A stretch of 64,000 bases of DNA from Vibrio neptunius. GTDB taxonomy: Bacteria; Pseudomonadota; Gammaproteobacteria; Enterobacterales; Vibrionaceae. The translations under genes were made by a program, and so were the position numbers. Positions 1 to 9,900 of this stretch are shown in pieces. The notes below the pieces were generated by a model that did not search any database, was not told the origin of the DNA, and saw only the letters and a list, made by a program, of their open reading frames with translations. Location: contig NZ_JXXU01000044.1 in NCBI RefSeq assembly GCF_000967495.1, positions 62,001-126,000 of the forward strand. Reading direction: 5' to 3'. The number at the start of each line of letters is the position of its first letter. Position 1 is the stretch's first letter.

Positions 1-294
1 GCCATCATAAGCCGCCATAACGAGCGCAATAAGGCCTCGCACAATACGTGCGTCGGAGTCTGCGCAAAAATGCCACACACCATCAAGATTTTCACTCACT
101 AGCCAAACCTGGCTTTCACAGCCTGAAACCGTGACTTGCTCAGACTTCAGCTCATCGGGCATCACAGGAAGTTTCTTTCCCCACTGAATGACCTGACGAT
201 AACGTTCTTCCCAGCCTTTAAAGCCTTGCATAGTCGTAACGATGTCTTCTGATTGAATATCAGTGCCAAAAGGTGACTGTGGGAATGAGGGCAT
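1..294 (-). CDS. csdE: CsdE/SufE-family sulfur acceptor (partial, C-terminus off window)
   Basis: SufE/CsdE proteins take persulfide sulfur from a cysteine desulfurase (CsdA or SufS) and pass it on, in the cytoplasm. The 98 visible residues start MPSFPQSPFG and contain GCESQVWL at about residues 58-65, where the cysteine is the expected sulfur-accepting residue. The downstream RGLIALVMAAYDG is also typical of the fold. About two thirds of a normal 140-150 residue protein is present; the rest lies left of base 1. The gene sits 17 bp downstream of tcdA on the same strand, as csdE neighbours tcdA (csdL) in E. coli, which favours CsdE over SufE. The split between CsdE and SufE is inferred from this context. 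Confidence 0.85.
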   Translation of the reverse strand, partial: MPSFPQSPFGTDIQSEDIVTTMQGFKGWEERYRQVIQWGKKLPVMPDELKSEQVTVSGCESQVWLVSENLDGVWHFCADSDARIVRGLIALVMAAYDG

Positions 295-311
295 AATAAT
301 CTCCAAACGAA

Positions 312-1121
312 CTATTTACGGTATTTCTGAATCAGCTTCTCGACAATTCGCGAAACTGCCACAAAGCCGAACGTTGCGGTGACAACCGTCGCCGCTCCAA
401 ATCCACTGACACAGTCCATACGTTTTGGCCCTTCCGCTGTAGATTTAACACCGCACACACTGCCGTCTGGCTGAGGGTACTTTAGTTGTTCAGTTGAAAA
501 TACACACTCAATACCAAACTTACGCTGCGGATTCTTGGGGAAATTGTGGTGACGACGCAAAGTATCTTTGATTTTTTTCGCCAATGGGTCTTGGATAGTT
601 TTCGTCAGGTCCGCAACTTGGATCTGGGTTGGGTCGACTTGCCCACCCGCACCGCCAGTAGTGATCACTTTAATCTTATTGCTACGACAATACGCCAGCA
701 ATGAAGCTTTCGCTTTCACGCTGTCGATCGCATCAAGCACGTAATCAAACTCTTTTGACAGATATTCTTGCTGGTTATCTGGCGTAATAAAGTCATCAAT
801 CAGGTTTACTTTACACTCCGGATTGATAAGCTTGACGCGTTCGGCCATAACTTCAATCTTGCTCTGTCCCACCGTACCGCTCATGGCATGGATCTGACGG
901 TTGATGTTGGTAACACAGACATCATCCATATCAATCAAGGTCAACTCACCGACACCTGTACGGGCCAATGCTTCAACCGCCCAAGAGCCTACTCCACCAA
1001 TACCGATTACGCAGACATGCGCAGCGCGCAAAATCTCAACTTCACTATTACCGTAAAGACGGCGTGTGCCACCAAAACGTTGGTTGTAATTATCAGAAGC
1101 TGGAGTGTCGAGTTCACGCAT
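312..1121 (-). CDS. tcdA: tRNA threonylcarbamoyladenosine dehydratase TcdA
   Basis: TcdA is an E1-like ATP-dependent enzyme that dehydrates t6A at position 37 of ANN-decoding tRNAs to cyclic ct6A. The protein has the nucleotide-binding loop GIGGVGS at residues 40-46, then VEALARTGVGELTLID and the DAIDS region typical of the ThiF/MoeB/HesA fold. I chose the ATG at 1121 (protein MRELDTPASDNYNQRFGG, 269 residues), which matches the E. coli length. An upstream in-frame start at 1169 would add 16 unlikely residues. It is followed by csdE, consistent with CsdA/CsdE being needed for ct6A formation in E. coli. Confidence 0.95.
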   Translation of the reverse strand: MRELDTPASDNYNQRFGGTRRLYGNSEVEILRAAHVCVIGIGGVGSWAVEALARTGVGELTLIDMDDVCVTNINRQIHAMSGTVGQSKIEVMAERVKLINPECKVNLIDDFITPDNQQEYLSKEFDYVLDAIDSVKAKASLLAYCRSNKIKVITTGGAGGQVDPTQIQVADLTKTIQDPLAKKIKDTLRRHHNFPKNPQRKFGIECVFSTEQLKYPQPDGSVCGVKSTAEGPKRMDCVSGFGAATVVTATFGFVAVSRIVEKLIQKYRK

Positions 1122-1194
1122 ATGGGTATTCCGCAAGGTACAAAAACAAAGAGTGCGATTTATACGCACTCTTAATTAAAAAGTCTAGATGAAG

Positions 1195-2298
1195 CTATTG
1201 TAGCTTTTCTGGAGGCAATGCCCAAGGAGCCTGAGTTGACGAGTTTTCCAGTCCCAGCTTCCAGACTCGGCCAAAGTGCTTATAGTGACCCGCCTCAGTA
1301 CCTGCTCTCGGCCCCATACCATGGTATAGATCGAGGTGGTTCTGCTTCACCGCCCCTCCAGTATCAAGAACAATCAGTAGACGTAACTGATGCGCACCAC
1401 TCCAAGTGCCATCGGCATTGAGCAATGGCACTTCAGCAAGAATAGGCGTTCCCATAGGGAAAATTGAACGGTCACCCGCCACCGATGCCATTGGCAGTAA
1501 TGGGATCCCAGCAGTACCTGTCACTGGAGCGTCCGCTCGGGGCTCAAAGAACACATAAGATGGATTCTGTTCAAGTAACTCACGAACGGTCGTTTCATCA
1601 TTTGCCAACACCCACTCTTTAATCGCTTTGAGCGACATTTTTTCGCGCGGGACTTGGTCTCGCTCAATCAACACCTTACCAATACTGACGTAAGCTTTGT
1701 TGTTTTTCCCACCGTAGGCAAAATACTCCAGCGTATCGTCATCTTCAAAATGAACAAAACCACTGCCCTGCACTTCCATCAAAAATGGGTCGATCATATT
1801 CGCCGCATAACCTAATTCCAGCCCTTGCCCTTCTAATGCGCCATCATAAATTTGAGCACGCGTCGGGCAATCAGCGTCACACTCTGGTTTGCCATAGACA
1901 GGGTATTTGTAGGTTTCATTCGGTTCGTGGCGCAATTCCATCACCGGTGAGAAATAGCCGGTAAACAAGACGTTACCTTGCTTATCACCGCCGCCTAGCT
2001 GGGCAGTTTGAATGCCATAGTCAGCTAACTGCGCAGGATCACCACTCTGTAATACCCATTCATTGAGCTTTTCATACAAAGGCTGATAAACCCGAGCCAT
2101 AGAAGGTGAGTTTTCAACGACTTGTTGAGATTGTTTGGTAAATTCAGTGAAATCCCGTGGTTTGTCCGATTCTACAACTGCGGTTTTATTCAGAATCGAA
2201 TTAAATTCACCATCAAGATATTGTTGAGCACGATCGTGCGGTTGTGCACAGCCAAACAGAACACTGGCTGCCACAATTGGAAGATATTTTTTGAACAC
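1195..2298 (-). CDS. mltA: Membrane-bound lytic murein transglycosylase A
   Basis: MltA is an outer-membrane lipoprotein that cleaves the MurNAc-GlcNAc bond of peptidoglycan, leaving 1,6-anhydro ends. The 367-residue product starts with a lipoprotein signal whose lipobox ends at Cys17 (VLFGC). It carries the MltA core (YFSPVMELR, VQGSGFVHF) and the C-terminal 3D domain with MGTPILAEVPL, LLIVLDTGGAVKQNHLDLYHG and AGHYKHFGRVWKL. The aspartate in VLDTGGA is the expected catalytic acid. It lies upstream of tcdA on the same strand, as in E. coli. Length and domain order are normal. Confidence 0.95.
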   Translation of the reverse strand: MFKKYLPIVAASVLFGCAQPHDRAQQYLDGEFNSILNKTAVVESDKPRDFTEFTKQSQQVVENSPSMARVYQPLYEKLNEWVLQSGDPAQLADYGIQTAQLGGGDKQGNVLFTGYFSPVMELRHEPNETYKYPVYGKPECDADCPTRAQIYDGALEGQGLELGYAANMIDPFLMEVQGSGFVHFEDDDTLEYFAYGGKNNKAYVSIGKVLIERDQVPREKMSLKAIKEWVLANDETTVRELLEQNPSYVFFEPRADAPVTGTAGIPLLPMASVAGDRSIFPMGTPILAEVPLLNADGTWSGAHQLRLLIVLDTGGAVKQNHLDLYHGMGPRAGTEAGHYKHFGRVWKLGLENSSTQAPWALPPEKLQ

Positions 2299-2366
2299 AG
2301 GTTTATTCCTTACAAGCCTGCTATAAAGGATGACAAACTCAAACGGTTAGCGCAATCAGATAGATG

Positions 2367-2762
2367 TTAACGAAGGTTATTTTTGGACTTTTCTGACAAT
2401 TGATAAACGGGCTGATAATGCGGTTCAGAAATCAATCTCATCTGACTGAAACTCGTATCAAGCATTTGGTAACGACGCTTTTTCTCTCCTACCTGAAACT
2501 CCACATAACTTCCATTAAAGCGGTATCGGGTGTTGACCACACCACCATCAATGACTACTCCAGTTTCATTCAGTACAAAGCTATCTGCAGAGTAAGGTGC
2601 GACGCCCTGTTCAATCCATGTTCCATAGACCATAGAATTAGGGTGCTTGATGATTTGATATCGATCGTAAAGCGCTTTGGATACAAAGATGAAAGCGATA
2701 GACACTGCAATAGCGACTGCCAACAATCCTCTCTCCAACGATTTTTTCTTTTTCAAATTCAA
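2367..2762 (-). CDS. DUF2850 family membrane-anchored protein
   Basis: This 131-residue protein has one N-terminal hydrophobic segment (about residues 12-30, LLAVAIAVSIAFIFVSKAL) after a lysine-rich start, so it is probably a single-pass inner-membrane protein facing the periplasm. The soluble part (YGTWIEQGVAPYSADSFVLNETGVVIDGGVVNTRYRF) looks like the DUF2850 family, which I know mainly from vibrios and which has no assigned function. It is 68 bp upstream of mltA on the same strand and may be cotranscribed. The family call is from recognition, not a search. Confidence 0.75.
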   Translation of the reverse strand: MNLKKKKSLERGLLAVAIAVSIAFIFVSKALYDRYQIIKHPNSMVYGTWIEQGVAPYSADSFVLNETGVVIDGGVVNTRYRFNGSYVEFQVGEKKRRYQMLDTSFSQMRLISEPHYQPVYQLSEKSKNNLR

Positions 2763-2974
2763 CGCCCACTATGAACTTCATTTACCATCTAATGATAAGT
2801 TTAACTATTATGTCAAGTGTTAACCTAATTACTTAACTTTGCTTGAAATAAAAATCAACCTCCCCCACTCATAGCACTTGAAAATATCTCCAGCTATTGA
2901 GTTGATACGTTTTTTAGCTCTCTACCTCAAAAACCCCTTGCTGCCAGAAGAATAAAATTGCAATATAATCACAT

Positions 2975-2988
2975 ATAAATTCATTAGT
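2975..2988. promoter_or_regulatory. possible degenerate ARG box before argA
   Basis: The stretch just before the argA GTG contains one good half (ATTCA) of the ArgR consensus TGAAT-N4-ATTCA, with a poor opposite half. The surroundings are A/T-rich, as at ArgR operators. ArgR control of argA is established in enterics; applying it here rests on this half site only. Confidence 0.25.
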
Positions 2989-3000
2989 ATTGGGTAAATA

Positions 3001-4338
3001 GTGAAGATCCGTAATACCGCTTTAGTCAAAGGCTTTCGTCAATCAGCCCCATACGTTAACGCCCACCGTGGCAAAACCATGGTCATCATGCTGGGTGGCG
3101 AAGCGGTTGCTGATAATAATTTTGCAAATATCATCAGTGATTTAGCACTACTTCACAGCTTGGGAGTCAAGGTGGTTCTCGTTCATGGTGCGCGTCCACA
3201 AATCAATCGAATTTTGGACCGATGCCAACATGAAACGCCTTATCACAAAGGCATTCGTATTACCGATGAAACTAGTCTAGATATCGTCATGCAAGCCGCT
3301 GGGCAACTTCAGTTGTCCATCACTGCACAGCTATCGATGAGCCTAGGAAATACACCTATGGCTGGTACTCAGCTTAATGTCGTCAGTGGTAACTTTGTCA
3401 TCGCGCAGCCACTTGGCATCGATGATGGAGTGGATTACTGCCACAGTGGTCGAATTCGTCGAATAGATGTAGAAGGTATAAACCGTACACTCGACCAAGG
3501 TTCCATTGTTTTACTTGGACCTATTGCCAGCTCAGTAACTGGTGAATCCTTCAACCTTTTATCCGAAGAAGTCGCAACACAAGTTGCCCTCAAATTGCAT
3601 GCCGATAAATTAATTGGTTTCTGTTCGGAGCAAGGGGTCATTGATGAAAATGGCAATGCTGTCGCTGAGCTTTTCCCGCGAGAAGCAGAGCTGTTTCTCG
3701 AAAAGCTTGAACAAGACAGCGACCATAGCGAAGACAGTGGCTCTGGCACTGTTCGCTTCCTTCGTGCAGCCACCACAGCCTGTCGAGCAGGCGTCCCACG
3801 CAGTCATTTGGTGAGTTATAAAGTCGATGGTGCCTTGATTCAAGAACTGTTCTCCTTAGATGGCATTGGTACTCAAATCGTAAGAGCGAGTGCTGAGCAA
3901 GTTCGTCAGGCTAACATTGACGATATTGGCGGAATACTAGATTTAATTCGTCCTCTAGAAGAACAACGTGTGCTGGTAAGGCGCTCTCGCGAGCAGCTTG
4001 AACAAGAGATTCATCAGTTCACCATCATCGAAAAAGATGGCCTGATCATCGGCTGCGCAGCGCTTTACCCATACACTCAGGAAAGAATGGCAGAAATGGC
4101 GTGTGTCGCCATTCATCCAGAATATCGTGATGGCAACCGTGGCGTTTTGCTGCTCAACCACATCAAATTACAGTCGAAGGCTCAAGGGATTAAGCATATT
4201 TTCATCCTGACGACTCGCAGCCTGCATTGGTTCCGCGAACAAGGTTTTCATGAAATGTCGGTTGATTTTCTCCCTTCGCAAAAGCAGAACCTTTACAACT
4301 ATCAGAGAAGGTCAAAAATTTTAGCTATTGAACTGTAA
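3001..4338 (+). CDS. argA: Amino-acid N-acetyltransferase (N-acetylglutamate synthase)
   Basis: ArgA makes N-acetylglutamate from glutamate and acetyl-CoA, the first step of arginine biosynthesis. The 445-residue protein has an amino-acid-kinase-like domain at about residues 20-290 (VIMLGGEAVADNN, VLVHGARPQI) that binds the arginine inhibitor. A GNAT acetyltransferase domain follows at about 300-445 (ACVAIHPEYRDGNRGVLLLNHI, WFREQGFHEM). The start is GTG at 3001, giving the classical ArgA N-terminus MKIRNTALVKGFRQSAPYVN. It is convergent with recD, as in E. coli. Arginine feedback inhibition is expected from the kinase-like domain. Confidence 0.96.
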   Translation: MKIRNTALVKGFRQSAPYVNAHRGKTMVIMLGGEAVADNNFANIISDLALLHSLGVKVVLVHGARPQINRILDRCQHETPYHKGIRITDETSLDIVMQAAGQLQLSITAQLSMSLGNTPMAGTQLNVVSGNFVIAQPLGIDDGVDYCHSGRIRRIDVEGINRTLDQGSIVLLGPIASSVTGESFNLLSEEVATQVALKLHADKLIGFCSEQGVIDENGNAVAELFPREAELFLEKLEQDSDHSEDSGSGTVRFLRAATTACRAGVPRSHLVSYKVDGALIQELFSLDGIGTQIVRASAEQVRQANIDDIGGILDLIRPLEEQRVLVRRSREQLEQEIHQFTIIEKDGLIIGCAALYPYTQERMAEMACVAIHPEYRDGNRGVLLLNHIKLQSKAQGIKHIFILTTRSLHWFREQGFHEMSVDFLPSQKQNLYNYQRRSKILAIEL

Positions 4339-4800
4339 TGCATATTGTCGAGACAATGAGTTAGATAATGTCTTTATCCGACATAACTACCGAAACCCTG
4401 CTGTATCGATTGAGGCCCATTTTTTCGCTTTATTTTGTTGCATTAACTGGTTAAAATTCGAGCTCCCCAATAACCCGCTACGGAAAAAGGGGAGCCCGAT
4501 TGGACTCGTCTTCAACTTACAGGCGCCTGAGCCTGATAAGTCGCACGGATTGCTTGAGGTAGATAACAACGTCACTAAGAGCAAATGACCGATGAAAACC
4601 ATCATCTGTAACTCGATCCAGAGTTTCTGGGATATGGCTGATAACGAACTTCTGGAAGGGCTAGACGTCCATTGCGTCTTCCCAGTCAGTAAGGGGTTAA
4701 AAGCATTTATATTGAACTACCAGCAGAAGTACGGCATCCGCAGTATCTCTTTTAGCAAGGCAATTCAATAACTTTTCTCAATAGCCATGGACGGTCATTG
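4339..4800. other. argA-recD convergent intergenic region with hairpin and possible dispersed repeat
   Basis: This 462-base gap holds no recognised gene. It contains an inverted repeat GCTCCCC/GGGGAGC around 4463-4494, a small palindrome CAGGCGCCTG near 4521-4530, and one short open frame from 4592. The segment around 4380-4500 resembles a noncoding repeat I associate with Vibrio intergenic spaces and with tiny spurious proteins ending in a TAGFR-like string; that is recollection only. No U-run terminator is obvious. Confidence 0.4.
4592..4771 (+). CDS. possible small hypothetical protein (59 aa)
   Basis: An open frame begins MKTIICNSIQSFWDMADNEL and ends SISFSKAIQ. It has no clear Shine-Dalgarno sequence, and I do not recognise its family. 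It is in the same frame as an upstream open stretch ending at 4588, so it could be part of a decayed longer frame or chance. Residue composition is protein-like (mixed hydrophobic and charged), which is why it is listed, but support is weak. Confidence 0.2.
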   Translation: MKTIICNSIQSFWDMADNELLEGLDVHCVFPVSKGLKAFILNYQQKYGIRSISFSKAIQ

Positions 4801-6900
4801 TTATAAACGGTTTACTAAGCCACTCGCTCTCTCGGTTCTGATCTTTACCCCTCGCGCCATCACTCTTTCATCCACATATAAACTCAATTTTTGTTTTGCA
4901 CGCGTAATGCCCGTATAGATAAGCTCGCGAGTTAGAATTGGCGTAAACTCTGGTGGCAATATCATCAAGGTATGCTCAAATTCACTACCTTGTGATTTAT
5001 GAATCGTCATCGCGTAAGCAGTTTCATGCTCTGGTACTCGGCTGGGAAGCACGGCTTTGACTGAGCCATCGGGAAGTTCGAAAAACACCTTCAGTCGCTC
5101 AACTCCCTCCGAGTTATCACGTAAGCAAAGACCAATATCACCATTGTACAAACCCAATGCGTGATCGTTACGTACTACCATAACGGGCCTTCCGTGGTAC
5201 CAAATCTCGTCCTGAACCTGAATCATTTTACGTGCGTTTAAAGCTCGTTCTATGCGTTGATTAAGCCCAGAGATACCAAAGTCCCCTTCTCTAACGGCAC
5301 ACAGTAAACGGCATTTTGCGAACAGCCGCAGCGCATCTTTTGCACGCTGGTGACTGGTCTCTGACTGTTCGGTGTCAGGATCCACAACCACTTGTCCGAT
5401 TCGCTTTAAATAATGACTGTATTCCTGTGCTAATGTTTGAATCATCTGACTGTAGTGCTGACCATCAATAGGAAATCTCGCTATGTCTTCGAAACCTCGC
5501 TGCCAGACCCAATCAACCTTTTGCATTGAGCCAGCATTGATCGCTTTCGCTAATTGTCCAATACCTGAGCGAGCATCAAATCGATAGCTCTTTTGCAACA
5601 TGCACAGGCTGTCAGCAATAGTCGCGGTGGTATTGGAGGAGTGGGCCAGCGTCTGGTAGCCAGTAAGCTGAGCAATCACACTAGCATGAGACGCACTGTA
5701 GCCTTGTTGGTAAAAGGAACAAATGTCCCCCAGCACTGCCCCAGCTTCCACCGACGCGAGTTGATCTTTATCACCGAGCAATATCAAACGGGCATGTTTA
5801 GGCAGTGCATCGACCAGTTTGTACATCATAGGCAGATCCACCATAGAGGCTTCATCCACCACTAAAATATCGAGGTGCAGTGGATTGTGCTGGTTGTGAC
5901 GAAATTCAACGCTGTTTGGAACAGCGCCTAGCAAGCGATGTAAAGTACTCGCGTCGGTTGGTATTTGCTCTTTAAGCGCAGGTTCAACGGGTAATTCTGC
6001 TACCGCCTTACCGATGGATTCCGTCAACCGCGCCGCCGCTTTACCTGTCGGAGCGACGAGTTTAATCGCCGGAGCATCGCCTGCTTGCTGAGCCTGAGTG
6101 ATCAGGGCGGCAAGCAATTTCGTCACTGTGGTGGTTTTTCCAGTACCCGGACCACCAGAAATCACCGCAAAGCGCCGTGTCAATGCCACAGCGGCCGCTA
6201 CCTTTTGCCAGTTAACACAGACCGTGACGGGTACCAGTTGATCCAGTACGTTCAAATGCTCTATTTTGGTCGCACTAAGGAGCTTTTGGTCTATGGTAGG
6301 CCAATCGAGTTGTTCACTGCTCACTACATCAAGATGATCGCAGACTAACTGCTGTCTAAGTACCTGTGTCGAGCTCCCATCAGATTGCGCGGAGGCAAGA
6401 GCAGTAAAGAGGTACCGATAGTTTCTGGCAAACAGGTGATTCAACAATTCTGCCAGTTTTTGAGCATCAGTAGGCTTTAGGATCATGGGTGACCCAAAGC
6501 TGTTCAAGCGATTTGCCAGCACCACTTCGTAATGCCAATAACGATGCAGGTAAAGTCGTTCACCGTCAAAAATCATTGGCGATGTCTGCCCTTGTTCCCC
6601 AACCAAAGATGAAGCCTGAAGTAGTGATGGCCAATCTGCCTTTTGTAGCATTTGATTAAGCTCGATAGCCGCATCACCAAACAACCCCAATTTAGCTGCC
6701 AAATCCACAGGCTGTCCGTAACTGTCAAACAGAGGCAAGCAAATATGCCCCTTACCTAACTCGCTGCTGAGAATTGCGGCAATAAAAGCAACGTATTCAT
6801 TTTTACTTTGAGCAAGAATAAAACGAGAAAACTGATAATCAATCTGTCGGATTGAACCTTTGCTCGCCAGAGGCTGAAGAAACGAAAAGAGATCTTGCAT
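4801..6900 (-). CDS. recD: Exodeoxyribonuclease V alpha subunit RecD
   Basis: RecD is the fast 5'-3' helicase motor of the RecBCD complex, which processes double-strand breaks until Chi. The 699-residue protein has Walker A GGPGTGKTTT at about 249-258, Walker B LDILVVDEASMVD at about 345-357, GDKDQLASVEAG (motif III), and the C-terminal SF1 motif AYAMTIHKSQGSEF with YTGITRAKQKL. It is longer than E. coli RecD (about 608), mostly in the N-terminal part and in inserts. The start lies 2 bases beyond the recB stop, so recB and recD are translationally coupled. Confidence 0.96.
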   Translation of the reverse strand: MQDLFSFLQPLASKGSIRQIDYQFSRFILAQSKNEYVAFIAAILSSELGKGHICLPLFDSYGQPVDLAAKLGLFGDAAIELNQMLQKADWPSLLQASSLVGEQGQTSPMIFDGERLYLHRYWHYEVVLANRLNSFGSPMILKPTDAQKLAELLNHLFARNYRYLFTALASAQSDGSSTQVLRQQLVCDHLDVVSSEQLDWPTIDQKLLSATKIEHLNVLDQLVPVTVCVNWQKVAAAVALTRRFAVISGGPGTGKTTTVTKLLAALITQAQQAGDAPAIKLVAPTGKAAARLTESIGKAVAELPVEPALKEQIPTDASTLHRLLGAVPNSVEFRHNQHNPLHLDILVVDEASMVDLPMMYKLVDALPKHARLILLGDKDQLASVEAGAVLGDICSFYQQGYSASHASVIAQLTGYQTLAHSSNTTATIADSLCMLQKSYRFDARSGIGQLAKAINAGSMQKVDWVWQRGFEDIARFPIDGQHYSQMIQTLAQEYSHYLKRIGQVVVDPDTEQSETSHQRAKDALRLFAKCRLLCAVREGDFGISGLNQRIERALNARKMIQVQDEIWYHGRPVMVVRNDHALGLYNGDIGLCLRDNSEGVERLKVFFELPDGSVKAVLPSRVPEHETAYAMTIHKSQGSEFEHTLMILPPEFTPILTRELIYTGITRAKQKLSLYVDERVMARGVKIRTERASGLVNRL

Positions 6901-6902
6901 GA

Positions 6903-9900
6903 TTAGAGTAACTCCATCTGACCAGAGCTGGACTGTTTCGGTTCGATAGGACGCCCATCAATCAGGCTGTCCATGTCTTCGAGAAACTCAAGTGTCGGCC
7001 GTGCAGAGAAAATGCCGTGTTCACTTGCTCCATCCATACCGCGCAAAAATAGGTAATATACTCCGCCGAAGTGAGTCTGGTAATCGTAATTTGGTACGCG
7101 AGATCGCAGGAATCGGTGTAAAGCCAGCGCATAGATTTGATATTGGAGATCATAGCGGTGATCAGCCATTGCTGCTTTCAGGGCCTCGCCATGATAGTCA
7201 GCGACATTATCTCCAAGGTAATTGGATTTCCAGTCAAGTACGTAATACTTGCCCTGATGTTCAAACACCAAGTCAATAAAACCTTTCAGCATACCCTGTG
7301 TGGAATGAAAGCCCAGATCGCCAGCTTTGGCAGACAGAGGGTCATGACGCTGAATGACGCGATTCAATGCGGGCGCAGTCAGTATTTCAATCGGCAACAA
7401 GAACTCCATTTCAACTAAACGTTGAGCAGGCTGCTTTTGATTGAGTTTGAGTTGCTTACCATCTAACGGCGTTGCCAATACAGTATCGACGAGTTGTTGC
7501 AGTATCGGCAACCAAGCTAGGTCAAGCTGCTCACTTTCCATCAAATTAACAATGATGTCGCTATTACTGTCTGCGGTTGCCAATTCGGTAAACTCAACCT
7601 CTTCAAATAAGGTGTGAAGGAAGGTACCTGGTCTGGCACCTTTGGGGAAAGTAAAAATACTTTTCTCAGGCTCTAGCTGCTCTTCTTCCTGCTGCTCATC
7701 AGAAGAGTCGACATCCAACAACAAAATATCCGTCACAGCATCGTCAAAATGGTGGCTAGCTCCCTGCTTAACCAAACCGGAATAACTGGTGATCCGCCAA
7801 TTCCGGTCAATTTCATTTTGCAATTCATTGGCGCGCAGGGCTTGCTTCTCCGCTTCTCTAACAACCAGCTTTTCATTCACACTCTCAGGTAAGTCCGCCA
7901 ACCGGACACAACTCAACTGCTGAGCCTGCTGTTGTACTGCAGCGGTTAAATCGGCGATGCCGCCTGGCTGACCATTTTGTAATAAATACCCCATCGCACT
8001 GTGGTGCACGCCAGTCGGCTCTTTCGTCGAGCGACCATTGCGTAGCGGCGCCGCACCGACAAAGCAGCCATAAACCGCGCGGGTGAGCGCCACGTAGATC
8101 AAGCGCAGATCTTCCGCCAGCCGCTCCTTATCAGCTTGCTGTAATGAGGCGTCCTGTTTGGTGATATCCAGAATGGTTTTGTCTGAAGCACTATCGTAAT
8201 ACTTGGCTTCACTCGCCTCTCGATAGCTGAATACAAACGGCAAAAACACCAGATCGTATTCCAACCCTTTTGATTTGTGGATGGTGACAATCTGCACCAA
8301 ATTGCGCTCCGATTCCAAACGCTGGATCTGCTCCTCACTTCCCCCGAGACCATTGCGGGCATCACTAATGGCCTGAGCCAACCAGCGCAGCAAACCGTGG
8401 TCACTGTCGAGCTCTTGGCTGGCTTGCTGAAGCAGCTCTCCTATGTGCATAAAGTCCGTCAGAGATCGCTCGCCATTATCTTCTTCAAGCAATCGTTCTG
8501 CGATGTGCCTTTTACTCATCACACTACGCAGCATCGGCAATACGCCACGTTGACTCCATAAACGGCGATACTCCTTAAACTCATTGATGGCATTTTCCCA
8601 CTCATTTTCATCGTTATTGAGTTTGTCGAGAGTTCCGGCATCAAGAGCAAACAGCTCTGACGCAAGACTGGCTCTTAAAGCCCGGTCATTTTCCGGTGTA
8701 AGCACGGCTTGGAGTAATCGCTGTAGGTCTTCTGCCACCTGTGAGACAAATACGCTATCTCGGTTAGACAGATACACGCTGGCAATCCCCTGCTCTGCCA
8801 AGGCCTGTTTGATCATTCGACCTTCACTGCCGGTTCGAACCAACACAGCAATGTCTCCGGCCTGAATCGCGTGTTGAGACTTTCCATCATCAAAAAATGC
8901 ACGCTCGCTCTGAGCCGCCGACAAAATATGATGGATTTCATCGGCACAGGCCTGCGCCATGGCTTGATGATATTCACCTTTCGCCAACGGCTTCTCTTCA
9001 GCTTCTTGTAACCAGTAAGTCATTGCCGGTTGACGCTGTCCATCTATCATCCACTGGCGTTTGTCTGCATTCGGGCTCGATTTAACCGGAAGAAACGGAA
9101 TGTCATCGTCATAAACAAACGGGCTGCTCGGCGTTTCGAACACCTGGTTCACCGCCGCGACCATGTCTGAGCTCGACCGCCAGTTGGTACCAAGAGTGAA
9201 GTGAGAGGAGACCTGATTACGTGCCTTGATGTAGGTAAATATGTCCGCACCACGAAAACCGTAAATCGCCTGTTTGGGATCACCAATCATGAACAAACCG
9301 TACTGAGGGTGCTCAAGATAGATACGGCTGAATATGCTGTATTGAAGCGGGTCGGTATCCTGAAATTCATCGATCATGGCGACCGGATAGAGAGACCGGA
9401 TTCGCTGCGTAAGCAGCTCACTATCATCTTCATCAATCGCTGCGGACAACTGAGTCAGCAGATCATCAAACGACAGCCACTGTTTCTGCTGCTTGGCCTT
9501 CGCCAACATCTCGCGGCACTGTTCAATGGCGTGTGCCAGCAGTGGTGCTTCAAGACTAATAGGTTTGGCGAGAAACTGCTCGATAGCAACAAAAGCAGGA
9601 TGGCTTGGCGCCTGCCCTTTAGGGGTCTTATCTTGCAGGATATTCTGTGCAAACTTTTCTAGTTTATCCGGGTACTCATAGCCCGTGGTTTCACTCGCGG
9701 CCCAAATGTCTACCGTTTCAAGCCAAGCAGGCAATGATTTCTTGGTGTAGCTACGCTTGTTGACATCCGAGTCGCTGATAAGAGCAAGGTAGTCTTGTTG
9801 TCCTTCACGCCAAATTGCTTTGAGTTCAGCAATCTGTTTGAGGTTCTGGCTATGCAGGTCAGCCATACTGCCTTGCATAGCTGGCACTGAGAGCTGCAAA

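Noticed and set aside
4328..4588. 86-codon frame overlapping the end of argA
   Set aside because: It starts inside argA, has no ribosome binding site, and the reverse strand gives an equally open frame, so it is probably chance or part of a repeat.
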